From: Liolophura sinensis
Lineage: Eukaryota > Mollusca > Polyplacophora > Chitonida > Chitonidae
Direction: 5' to 3'
NCBI RefSeq assembly: GCF_032854445.1
Contig: NC_088295.1
Coordinates: forward strand, 52,435,249 to 52,499,248
Length of the DNA stretch: 64,000 bases
Shown here: positions 21,789 through 32,835 of the stretch, piece by piece
Layout of the letters: the number at the start of each line of letters is the position of its first letter
Position numbering within the stretch: position 1 is the first letter of the stretch
The notes under the pieces: model-generated
Told to the model about the DNA's origin: nothing
What the model saw: only the letters and a program-made list of their open reading frames with translations
Database searches by the model: none
Translations under genes and position numbers: made by a program

Positions 21789-23884
21789 TGGGTACATACG
21801 TCCCTTAGTTAGAAGGTTAGTCAACAATACCAGGGAAAGGGCAGCTGTTTACCTTAGGCACAATTTATGACTATAAACCATGGTCATGTACATTGTATAT
21901 AGCTAATGTGACAACTGCTTGAGTATAAATTAAGTTATATACTCCATATAAAAAATGACAGGGTTAAGGTTTATGGCTGGAGGAATTAAACTTGAGTGAT
22001 AAGCGTAAACCAACAACTGTCGTCAACCAGGTTCATGTACTTGACACATCTTCTGATAAACAATGGCAGCAAAAACTGGATTTGAACACGCAGCCTGACT
22101 TTTCTTTGAACCATTGAGGGCCCTCAAATAAATACATGTAGATACAGGTATAGTTTGTAAAAAAATTCTCTCAAAGGCAACCCTGGAGTCCGGAAAATAT
22201 CAGTTTTTCCTGATGTTTGTTTTCTATCGTGAAATATTTTACATTTTGTCACATGTAGTCATCAATCTGGCTGAAATATTCCTGCTTATTATACGAGATA
22301 AAAAGCCCTCACAATATCTGCCTCTGCTTCTGCAGCTGGCAGAAAGTTTCTCCTACTATTATGAAACAAAACAATTTTTTGGGTGACATATTTGCTGGTC
22401 AAACACTGTGCATGTTGTGGTTGTTATGGCCCTTATGACAGCTTGTGGGTGGCAAACCGACTAGTTGTGGGAAGATGCCTTTTCACTTTATTGTTGATTT
22501 TCATCAGCTGTCACTACATACGCTTTGTGTACATACAAATATCATAATGTATCAGAATGTGTGGCCACAGACAGGCCCTAGCTGCTTTCAGATGGAATTT
22601 TAAATTCTTTCTCAGTGTCAGTTCTACTTATACAACTATAAATTTGAATGCAGTACATGTTTTTATACCGATTACATCATTGCCTTGCCGAAGTGTATCA
22701 TTCTCCAAATTATTTTCCCTAGCCATATCTGGGTGAATCATTGATTTTGCAAGTATACAGTTTTCGACAACAAAATTATTACTGCATAAATAAAACATTT
22801 CAACAATACATGTAGTGTATTGGGGTGTAAAATTCTTTGCAAGAGCCATGCGTTTGTGTTTGAACTATGTATAACACAAATATATAAATTGCTGCACAGA
22901 ATATGTTTGCATATTATTGCTGGGTATGTCGTGACAGATTTTTACTGTCGCTGAGGCTAACAGTACAAGATTGTAAATGAGATTACAGTTGATGTGGTGT
23001 TGAACCATGTTGAAACTGTGAGCAATCCCAGTGATGTGATATGTTGACATTTCATCAGGCAATGTCCTCAGTGTTTATAGTAACTTGTTCCTGATGTGGG
23101 TTGGTTTTCTCATTTTAACAAGCACAATTATAGGCCTAGCCTTAGGCCTATACTAGTCTAGCCTTTAACATGTGTACATAAAGCTTTGTCAGCCTAACAT
23201 CACAGGTTGGCTGGCCTTATCCTGACTAAAGTTTTTATAAAGAAACACTGTGAAGACTAGATCCATTCCAGTAGTACATCAGAGTTTATTACTAGTAGAT
23301 CTATGCTATTCAGCATACTACTGTCATACAAAAGTATTGTACTTACTTACTCATGACATTTATATAACAAGACTTTTATGTACCTCAGGGATCCTCTGTT
23401 GCTATTCTGTGGATTTGTTCCATTCTCATTAAGTACAATACAATTAACTTAAGACATGTCATTTTGTGATATTAGCCATTATATGACTGTATAGCACCTA
23501 TCTGTAACTGTTTGCCTGCCTGCGGGCTATAGGGCTACTGATTTCTGCTTTTTTTTTACCTGTACTGCCATCACTATCCCCAAACGTCATGTTTAGATTG
23601 AACAAGGAGCTTGATAAGTTGCTCTGTCTGTGTGTCAGTCAAATTTTTGACTTTCCAGCCTTTAACATGGGCCATTCAGTTTAACAAATAGGCAGGTTGG
23701 TATAGACTGTTAGCAGGATGTCTCTTAAGTTAAGAATTTGCTTTTCATTTTAGTAAGAAAAACCATAGTTTTAGTAGATCGCTAATAATTTTGAGTGCAT
23801 ATGAAACACATATATTGGAATATGGCTTGTTGTATTCAATTTCTGCAAATTGTTATAAGGTATGTTTGCCAAGAAAAGATGGGC

Positions 23885-24179
23885 ATTTTCCCAAGACGGG
23901 GCTTCCGTGGCTCAGTTGGTTAGCGCGCTAGCGCAGTGGAATGACCCAGGAGTCTCTCACCAATGCTGTCGCTGTGAGTTCAAGTCCAGCTCATGCTGGC
24001 TTCTTCTCCGGCCATACGTGGGTAGATCTGTCAGCAACCTGTGGATGGTCATGGGTTTCCCCCGGGCTCTGCCCGGTTTCCACCCACCATAATGCTGGCT
24101 GCCGTCGTATAATTGAAATGTTCTTGAGTACGATGTAAAACACCAATCAAATAAATAAATAAATAAATTTTCCCAAGAC
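23885..24179 (+). mobile_element. Full-length SINE with 13-bp target duplication
   Basis: Flanked by attttcccaagac on both sides (23885-23897 and 24167-24179). The body 23898-24166 starts ggggcttccgtggctcagtt, includes the A box tggctcagttgg and B box gagttcaagtcc, the central domain and the 3' domain, and ends in (ATAA)n. This is the most complete copy in the window and a good reference for the family. Confidence 0.93.
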
Positions 24180-24826
24180 ACTATATAACTTTTAATAGCC
24201 ATTTAAGGATAATGTTATTACAACAGTGTATTTGTAGAAATCTAATAGTGGGCCTTCTGTTAAATATTTTGCTCTTTTCAGAGTGTAAAAAGGAAGATAA
24301 TGAACAGCGTGATCAGGGGAAACAACCAGTACCTCAGCAATACGAATCTCACCCTCATACGGCAGACGAGAGGATCTGACACCAATTATAATCAAGATTT
24401 CCATTATCAGTTTTTATAACAACACCCGTTTGCCACGACTGGCAGGATAAATACAATTTTTAAAAAAAAGGAAATTGACATCAGACAGGTAAGTCTGTAA
24501 TCACTTTCTCTTGTGAATTCTGCATACCAATAAATAGTCTTGTTTCCTACATGTGAGAGATGGTTAATTAACAGTTATAATTAGTCTTAAATGATGGGAA
24601 TTTCAACCGACTTAGTAATTTTTTGTATACCAGTAGTTAATAAGTTTTACGAACAGAAGTTACCCTCACCAAATATTTTTGCAATTTAATGCTTGTTACC
24701 AGTAGATAGTTAATGTAATCCTTTGTACGGTTACCTTGAACCATTGCTTTCAGGCAACACTCATCAGCTTCGCTACATGTACATCTAGCAGAATTTTTCA
24801 CGTCGTTCAATACATCAGCTGTGAGG
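24180..24826. other. Upstream region of UCP coding start
   Basis: No coding sequence was recognised. A pyrimidine tract ending cattgctttcag (AG at 24752-24753) is a plausible 3' splice site. It would make 24754-24826 the 5' UTR part of UCP coding exon 1, as in other UCP genes that have non-coding first exons. Confidence 0.4.
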
Positions 24827-27800
24827 ATGGTTGGATTCGCGCCCAGTAATGTAGAGCCCACCCTCGGGGTGAAGTTCATCAGCGCGGGCTTAGCGGCTTC
24901 TATAGCTGACTGTATGACATTCCCTCTTGACATGGCCAAAGTCAGATTGCAGGTAATAATCCTGGGTACTCAGTCAGTGATCAAGCTTCAAAGTTAGTCG
25001 TAAGTGGGAAGATCTGTCAGCAACCTGCGGATGGTCGTGGGTTTCCCCTGGGCTCTGCCCAGTATCTTCCCATCAAAATGCTGGCTGCCGTCGTATAAGT
25101 GAATTATTCTTGAGTACGGCATAAAACACCAATCAAATAAATAAATAAATAAATCAAAGTTAGTCATAGAAAGAACCATTGTAAATCATTGGAATTTCAA
25201 GAAAATCTAAATAGGTACAGTGTATATGCATTGTTATTAAATTAGTAAAGTCAGTAAATCAGTCAATGAAAAAAAAATCATTCCCTGTGAACTGTTAAAT
25301 ATTTATGACCATATTCCACTCAAAAATATTTCATTCCACTCAAAAATATTTCACTCCACTCAAAAAGCGAACTGTTTGTGTTTTCAGCTTCAAGGTGAAG
25401 GATCAACAAAGATCTCCCGCCGTAAGGCTGGTCAGAAAGCTTCGGTCGAGGCATTCAAGTATCGAGGAATTTTCGGAACTATCCGAACTATAGCAAGAGA
25501 GGAGGGTGTGCGCAGCTTGTACAATGGTCTTGTGCCAGGACTTCAGCGCCAAATGGCTTTTGCTTCCATCAGAATCGGACTGTACGACTCGGTAAAGTCT
25601 TCTTATCAGAAGGCTCTAGGAAAAGGTAGGTCTACATGTGAATGAAATGCTAGCCTGCATGTAGATCTATGGCCATACCTCATGTTGTCTCCACAAGCAA
25701 AACGCAGTGTCAGATCACTTTGTACCTGTGTATTAGTGTTGAGTATGGCATTGAATGATATACAATAATAGGTAGGAGAGGAATATTTTTTTATTACTCA
25801 TACACAGGTGAAACGTCAGGGTTTCCTCCCATAAAAAAATTGATATTTCAGTTAGATATCACTTTTGTTATTACCTTCTGATATGTCACACCCTATGGCA
25901 CAATTGCGTCAAAAACAGGAACATCTTGTTTTATTACATTTCAATCTGAGCTCAGTCGGATGCTTGATGTTATAATTAAACATGTATGTCGTTTAGTAAA
26001 CAGTGGGATGACATCATACATCACATCATGTGCTATTTCATGCTGTATACAAGTCTGTGTATTACATCTTACATCAAACAACAGTGGGACGACATCATAC
26101 ATCACATCATGTGTTATGTCACGCTGTATACAAGTCTGTGTATTACATCCTACATCACACAACAGTGGGACGACATCATACATCACATCATGTGTTATGT
26201 CACATTGTATACAAGTCTGTGTATTACATCTTACATCAGACAACAGTGGGACGACATCATACATCACATCATGTGTTATGTCACACTGTATACAAGTCTG
26301 TGTATTACATCCTACATCAGACAACAGTGGGACGACATCATACATCACATCATGTGTTATGTCACGCTGTATACAAGTCTGTGTATTACATCCTACATCA
26401 CACAACAGTGGGACGACATCATACATGACATCATGTGTTATGTCACGCTGTATACAAGTCCGTGTATTACATCCTACATCACACAACAGTGGGACGACAT
26501 CATACATCACATCATGTGCTACGTCACGCGGTATACAAGTCTGTGTATTACATCCTACATTACACAACAGTGGGACATCATACATCACAACATGTGCTAT
26601 GTCACGCTGTATACAAGTCTGTGTATTACATCCTACATCACACAACAGTGGGACGACATCATACATCACATCATGTGTTATGTCACGCTGTATACAAGTC
26701 TGTGTATTACATCCTACATCAGACAACAGTGGGATGACATCATACATCACATCATGTGTTATGTCACGCTGTATACAAGTCTGTGTATTACATCCTACAT
26801 CAGACAACAGTGGGACATCATACATCACACCATGTACTATGTCACGCTGTATACAAGTCCGTATATTACATCCTACATCACACAACAGTGGGACGACATC
26901 ATACATCACATCATGTGTTATGTCACGCTGTATACAAGTCCGTGTATTACATCCTACATCACACAACAGTGGAACGACATCATACATCACATCATGTGTT
27001 ATGTAACGCTGTATGCAAGTCTGTTTATTAAATCCTACATCACACAACAGTGGGACATCATACATCACAACATGTACTATGTCACGATGTATACAAGTCC
27101 GTGTATTACATCCTACATCACACAACAGTGGGACGACATCATACATCACATCATGTGTTATGTCACGCTGTATACAAGTCCGTGTATTACATCCTACATC
27201 AGACAACAGTGGAACGACATCATACATCACATCATGTGTTATGTCACGCTGTATACAAGTCCGTGTATTACATCCTACATCACACAACAGTGGAACGACA
27301 TCATACATCACATCATGTGTTATGTCACGCTGTATGCAAGTCTGTTTATTAAATCCTACATCACACAACAGTGGGACGACATCATACATCACATCATGTG
27401 TTATGTCACGCTGTATACAAGTCCGTGTATTACATCCTACATCACACAACAGTAGGACGACATCATACATCACACCATGTGTCACGCTGTATACAAGTCT
27501 GTGTATTACATCCTACATCAGACAACAGTGGTATGACATCATACATCACAACATGTGTTATGTCACGCGGTATACAAGTCTGTGCATTACATCCTACATC
27601 ACACAACAGTGGGACGACATCATACATCACATCATGTGTTATGTCACGCTGTATACAAGTCCGTGTATTACATCCTACATCACACAACAGTGGGACGACA
27701 TCATACATCACATCATGTGTTATGTCATGATGTATACAAGTCCGTGTATTACATCCTACATCACACAACAGTGGGACGACATCATACATCACATCATGTG

Positions 27801-30352
27801 TTATGTCACGCTGTATACAAGTCCGTGTATTACATCCTACATCACACAACAGTGGGACGACGTCATACATCACATCATGTGTTATGTCACGCTGTATACA
27901 AGTCTGTGTATTACATCCTACATCAGACAACAGTGGGACGACATCATACATCACATCATGTGTTATGTCACGCTGTATACAAGTCCGTCTATTACATCCT
28001 ACATCACACAACAGTGGGACGACATCATACATCACATCATGTGTTATGTCACGCTGTATACAAGTCTGTGTATTACATCCTACATCAGACAACAGTGGGA
28101 CATCATATATCACACCATGTGCTATGTCACGCTGTATAAAAGTCCGTGTATTACATCCTACATTAGACAACAGTGGGACATCATACATCACACCATGTGC
28201 TATGTCACGCTGTATACAAGTCCTTGTATTACATCCTACATCAGACAACAGTGGGACGACATCATACATCACATCATGTGTTATGTCAAGCTGTATACAA
28301 GTCCGTGTAACCAGTATAGGCTAGAAAAAAAGCAGTACTGAACTTTCTCTGATGCACAAAATCATGACTTTTTTAAAATATGAATAATAAATAAAATATT
28401 GAACAATAAAGGTTGACTACCATGAATATTTTTCTATCAAAGGTGGATACCATATCCCACTCGTCACTTCACATTTTTTCCACCTTTCACTCAAACAATT
28501 TATTGTATTCAACCTTCAGAGTGCAATGTTCTCTTAATTTGCAGACTTTTCTTTGGTACAATGGTGTTTACATTTGCAATATTTTACTGTTTGTGTGTGT
28601 GTGTGTATATATATATTTATATACATGCATGTGTGTGTGTAAAATTGTATTTCTTTTGAAAAAATGTTACAAACCTTCATGTACAATCATTTTTTCCTGT
28701 TGTTTTTTTGCTTATTACACCAAATTATGGCTATTTGTTATAGTGCTAGATTATTTTTTCTGACTTGATTTCTATCCTGTCTTGTTTACATTTGCTTTAA
28801 TATAATATTCATTAAATTTGCTCTAACTATATCGTGTGTGTTGTGAGTTTAGATCAGAACAGTCAGAGTGTGGGCATAAGAATCTTAGCTGGCATCACCA
28901 CTGGGGGAATGGCCGTTTTCTGTGCCCAACCTACAGACGTTGTCAAGGTGCGCATGCAGGCGCAGACCGCTAAAACAGGACGGCGCTACAACGGCAGCAT
29001 GCACGCATACAGAACCATCGCAGCACAAGAGGGCATGAGAGGGCTGTGGAAAGGTATCGTCGTTGAAGTTTCATCGATATATTTGATTGTTATTTACAGT
29101 CTTAGTTATTTATTTTGTTTATTTATTTGATTGTGTTAAAACGCCGTACTCAAGAATATTTCACTTATACGACAGCGGCCAGCATTATGGTGGGTGGAAA
29201 CCGGGCAGAGCCCGTGGGGAACCCACAACCATCCGCAGGTTGCTGGCAGACCTTCCCACGTAGGTACAGCCTTAGAAGTTTCCCTGTTAATCGGCCTGAT
29301 GGAATCCAGTTCAAAACTTGATACCAAATGCTGAAACAGGGAAAAATAAATTACATGAAAGGAAAAATACATAACTGTAGACCTACACATTCACGCAGTT
29401 CAAAACTTAATAATACTTTGTCTTTTCTGTTTTAGGTACATTACCAAATGTGACCAGAAATGCAGTAGTCAATGCCTCGGAATTAGTTTCTTACGACTTG
29501 ATAAAGCAACAGATTTTATCCCATCAGCTGATGTCCGATAACATGCCGTGTCACTTTGTATCTGCATTTGGGGCCGGATTCTGCACAACTGTGGTAGCCT
29601 CTCCCGTTGATGTTGTGAAGACGCGATACATGAACTCCAGGCCAGACCAATACACCGGGGCTATTAACTGTGCCATCAAGATGTTCAGAGAGGGAGGTTT
29701 CTTTGCTTTTTACAAAGGGTAATTTATACTTTTCATCACCTATTAATTCAGAGTCAATTTTTTCACTTGTGACAGATGTGTTTGATAATGTGCGTGTACC
29801 TCGAGTTATTCCCCTTTATTTTTTCAACCGGACATTTCAAGTTACACTCTTACTGCTGCTAGTTGACAGCTCCAGCTGATTGCGTAGACCTTGTCAGTAG
29901 GTATATCTAATGTTTAGCATGGCACAAACTGTCTAAATCGATGGAAAAAAAATATAGGTGTGTCTTCTTTTGAGCGTGGAGAAATTTTCGGCACACTGCG
30001 ATATGTAAAGTTTGAAACGGTTATTTCGCTTATACATAACTCATTGTGATTTGATAATTTCAAAAAATGCCTGAATTAGAGAGTGCATGGTGATAATTTT
30101 GTTATTATGATAGGACAACAAGTGTGGAAAAAGGACAAACATTTCTGGTTATCTTGAGATATCACAATATTAAAATAGAGCTGAACTTGAATGAGGAGTG
30201 CTTTTAATGTGTTTGGTTTCCTTTCCAGGTTCATGCCTTCTTTTGTTCGACTTGGTTCTTGGAACATTGGCATGTTTGTATGCTTTGAGCAACTGAAAAG
30301 GGCATTCATGTACTACAAGACAACAGCTCCGATGCAAATCCAGAACTCCTAG
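24827..30352 (+). CDS. UCP: Mitochondrial uncoupling protein (UCP1/2/3-like), 5 coding exons
   Basis: Inner-membrane proton/anion carrier of the SLC25 family that lowers the proton gradient. Coding exons: 24827-24952, 25388-25625, 28853-29053, 29436-29718 and 30229-30352, total 972 nt and 323 residues plus stop. All introns are GT-AG and all phases fit (0, 1, 1, 2). The start MVGF matches vertebrate UCP2. Three carrier signatures are intact: PLDMAK (33-38), PTDVVK (148-153) and PVDVVK (245-250), as are [13 protein letters not shown] and the UCP stretch from NVTRNA to SYDLIK (193-212). The His pair of mammalian UCP1 loop 2 is absent, as in UCP2/3. The first matrix loop is several residues longer than in mammals. 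Residue 36 is Met where vertebrates have Thr. It is not UCP4/5 (BMCP), whose signatures differ. No frameshift or premature stop was seen, so the gene is probably functional. Confidence 0.94.
24988..25165 (+). mobile_element. Headless SINE copy in UCP intron 1, with target duplication
   Basis: Flanked by tcaaagttagtc (24988-24999 and 25154-25165). The body starts gtaagtgggaagatctgtc, lacks the tRNA head, and ends in (ATAA)n. The start coincides within about ten bases with that of the headless copies at 15559 and 29264. Confidence 0.88.
25317..25369. repeat. 20-bp tandem repeat next to UCP exon 2
   Basis: Two complete copies and a third partial copy of ccactcaaaaatatttcatt, ending 18 bp before the exon 2 acceptor. 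The last copies overlap the region where the branch point and polypyrimidine tract would lie. Confidence 0.85.
25998..28310. repeat. 81-bp minisatellite, 29 units, in UCP intron 2
   Basis: The landmark cagtgg recurs 29 times from 26001 to 28249. Spacing is 81 bp except for five 78-bp units (a cga deletion in gggacgacatc) and one 76-bp unit near 27475. The unit holds catacatcacatcatgtg and gctgtatacaagt. The 78-bp units at 26568, 26808 and 27048 are exactly 240 bp apart, a local three-unit higher-order repeat. The unit has no stop in at least two plus frames and one minus frame. This produces ORFs of up to 514 codons, none with features of a protein. Together the array fills about 72% of the 3227-bp intron. 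Confidence 0.96.
28591..28640. repeat. (GT)n/(TA)n compound microsatellite
   Basis: Two GT runs separated by a TA-rich stretch, in UCP intron 2 downstream of the minisatellite. Confidence 0.85.
29095..29275 (-). mobile_element. Headless SINE copy in UCP intron 3, antisense
   Basis: The body is about 29106-29264, flanked by tacagtcttag and tacagccttag (one mismatch). It carries the tail, the 3' domain and the central domain, and stops at cttcccacgta, the same point where the other headless copies begin. It occupies nearly half of the 382-bp intron. Confidence 0.85.
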
Positions 30353-30833
30353 ACCAAGGAAATCTGTTTGACTAATTGATGTGATGTATGACAAATTGAT
30401 GTGATAACTATTTCACATGAATAGCTTAGCAATTTAATTTTTTTTAGAACTATTTCTTTCCACATTATTGACACCAACAAATAACTTTGTGTGTGTAGAC
30501 TGGGTTAGCATTGTTACCATGGACGCCTTGCAGACTAATTAATGGAATTGAAGCAACCCACAACCCAAATGAATGTATTTCATTGGTTGCTACACAAACT
30601 AAAACCAGCCATAACCAGTTTAATACAAACATTCGCATTTGGTTTTCCATTTTCTTTTTAGTTGCAGGATAAATCTGCAATGTGACTTTGCTGTGATTCT
30701 CACTGAAAGAGCCCTTATATTTATTATTTCAGAAGTTATGACATCATTTCTTGCATACACGTTTCTTGTTTTCTTTTTTGCAAGATCCACGTGATTGTAA
30801 CTTGCATGCAAATGCATGACATTTGGTTTTTAG

Positions 30834-30880
30834 TGAGTGAGTGTTTGGGGTTGAACATCATACTTTATTTGGTTTTTACA
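30834..30880 (+). repeat. Fragment of gtgagtgagtg dispersed repeat
   Basis: Shares gtgagtgagtg, then a ggttgaacatcatactt block, with the fragment at 21428; too diverged to set its end. Confidence 0.3.
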
Positions 30881-31222
30881 ATGACACAATGTTATCACAA
30901 GTCCCCCCTTTCCAAAATGTTAATACTTCAGCATAGCTATTATCAAGTGGGCAATCTATTGTCATGTCCAGTTGTTCTTCACAAGATAAACAATGTGACA
31001 CATTGCAGTAGGAATATATGACTGTGGATCTGTGAGTATTTTAGGTCTTTTGTATGATGTGACCAAACGTGCTTTGTTGGATTTTTTTAATATGTACATG
31101 AAAATATTAAATACAATTCACAGCATTTGACAAAGAATACATAATTCCAGGTGGGATGAAAGCCTACTGGGGTAATTGGACCATCTAATTGGAAAACTGA
31201 GTCAACAGTTTATGTGAATGAT

Positions 31223-31228
31223 AATAAA
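31223..31228 (+). terminator. Candidate UCP polyadenylation signal
   Basis: AATAAA at 31223-31228 is about 870 bp beyond the UCP stop codon. It is the first clear AATAAA I noted on this strand after the gene; an earlier variant signal could be used instead. Confidence 0.35.
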
Positions 31229-31229
31229 G

Positions 31230-32835
31230 TTGTTGCATATATTGCACACAAAATGTATGTGATTAGAGGTGTTTAGGTAGACATTGTAAATATACTGAGC
31301 AGCTGTAATGATAATTACTACCAAGCTTAATAATGCTATTTAACAATAGCAAAACAAGGACATTAACACTGAAAAAAGTGGGATATTTGTTACTACTGCT
31401 CTACTGTCTCATGCTGTACTGCTGGACAAAATGTGGGGTGAGGAAAACCTCATTCCCTGTCCTGTAAATATCCAAAATATTATAGAGTGGCACGTTTTTG
31501 TTACACACAAGTTTACTCATATAAACATCAGTTTGGAAAATTACGTCCAAATTGGCTAGTTGACTTCCATAACTTGCACGCTGTGCATGTATAGTGAGCA
31601 TAGTCTGTACAGTGAGAAGAACCACTGAGAGAAGGCAAACATGCTATTTTCAGTGAAAGTATAAACAACTGTTGTTATGTTACTCCTTCAGTATACTGCT
31701 GACAATCTTATTGTGTACAGATAACGATGAATTCAAGAGAATGCGGATCTGTTTTTATTTTTTTCTTCAGGAAACTGTGGACCGTTTTTTACTGGACTTT
31801 AAGCTCGCATATTCGTTTTAAGTTCGCTAGCAGTATATTTAGCAGGATTCTATTTACAAGAATGTTGACAATTCTTAATCCCTTAGGATGTTCTTACAGG
31901 TTGTCAGCAGTTTACCAACTTTATATTCTATTTATGCCCATGTAGTTGTATATACAAATATCTCATGTATATGTGTACTCTATTTTGCATGGTTTTATAT
32001 ACATTCCCTGCATGGTTTGATATACATTCACTGCATGGTTTGATATACATTCACTGCAGGGTTTGGTATACATTCACTGCATGGTTTGATATACATTCAC
32101 TGCATGGTTTGATATACATTCACGTGAAAATGTATGAGATTTTTGCAATGTGTACATGTTCCATTTACACTCTAGCTTTACAAGTAATAATGTATTAAAT
32201 GTTACCATTTTTCATGCATTGTTGTACAAATCTCACATATCCTTTTATGTTATATATTTTGTGTGGAGAAGGGGCGGAGTAAGATTTTTGAGGGGTGGGA
32301 TTAGCGGATGAGTGGGCGGGTTTTGTTGGATGAGGTAACCTTGACTGACAGTTGTTATTACTTTTTACGATGACAAATATACTTGATATTTATACCTAGG
32401 TGTTTTGAGTTTTTCGTCAAAAAGTGTTTCATTCTCTCGAGACAGTTGTGTAAATTGAGAAGAGACCGGATTCCACCCTCTACTTGTTGACAATTTGCCA
32501 ACAATCACACTGTTGCCACTGCTCTGGTTTAATCCTCCAAGCTGCTCGAGCTCGCCTCAGGAGGCTCTCGTTAGTTCTGTCAAGGTCGTACTAATCACTT
32601 CAAACAGGTTCAGACACCGGTCAGTGTTTGCATGATGAACAGAGTGAACGGCGGTCATGAATATGTGTTAACGAAGGAAGCGTATATATAATGCTTTAGC
32701 AGGATTACGTTGGTCATATAATATAGATGTATAATTGAGTGATCCAATCAATTTTCAGAAATGACGAACTAAAAACGAAACTAAAACGTGGAGCGTTACC
32801 CTATACCATTGTTTAAAGAGTGAATTGGCTTGGAG
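31230..32835. other. Non-coding region downstream of UCP
   Basis: No gene was recognised. It contains the 23-bp minisatellite annotated separately. Confidence 0.4.
31985..32124. repeat. 23-bp minisatellite, 6 units
   Basis: The core catggtttgatatacattca recurs at exact 23-bp spacing (31988, 32011, 32034, 32057, 32080, 32103) with few substitutions. Confidence 0.93.

Larger units (their letters stand above)
20961..23884. other. Non-coding region
   Basis: No coding exon was recognised. It contains a dispersed-repeat fragment near 21428, a TC-rich microsatellite at 21749-21788 and otherwise AT-rich sequence with frequent tacatgta motifs. Confidence 0.4.

Noticed and set aside
23898-23980. A tRNA gene at the tggctcagttgg A box
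   Set aside because: It is the tRNA-derived head of a SINE, as shown by the attached central domain, ATAA tail and target duplication; there is no complete cloverleaf with 3' acceptor arm.
2220-28310. Relation between the 27-bp and 81-bp minisatellites (81 = 3 x 27)
   Set aside because: The unit sequences share no recognisable similarity; the length ratio looks coincidental.
25941-28341. Long ORFs of up to 514 codons on both strands
   Set aside because: They are translations of the 81-bp minisatellite in several frames at once, lie inside a UCP intron, and show no domain, composition or start context of a protein.
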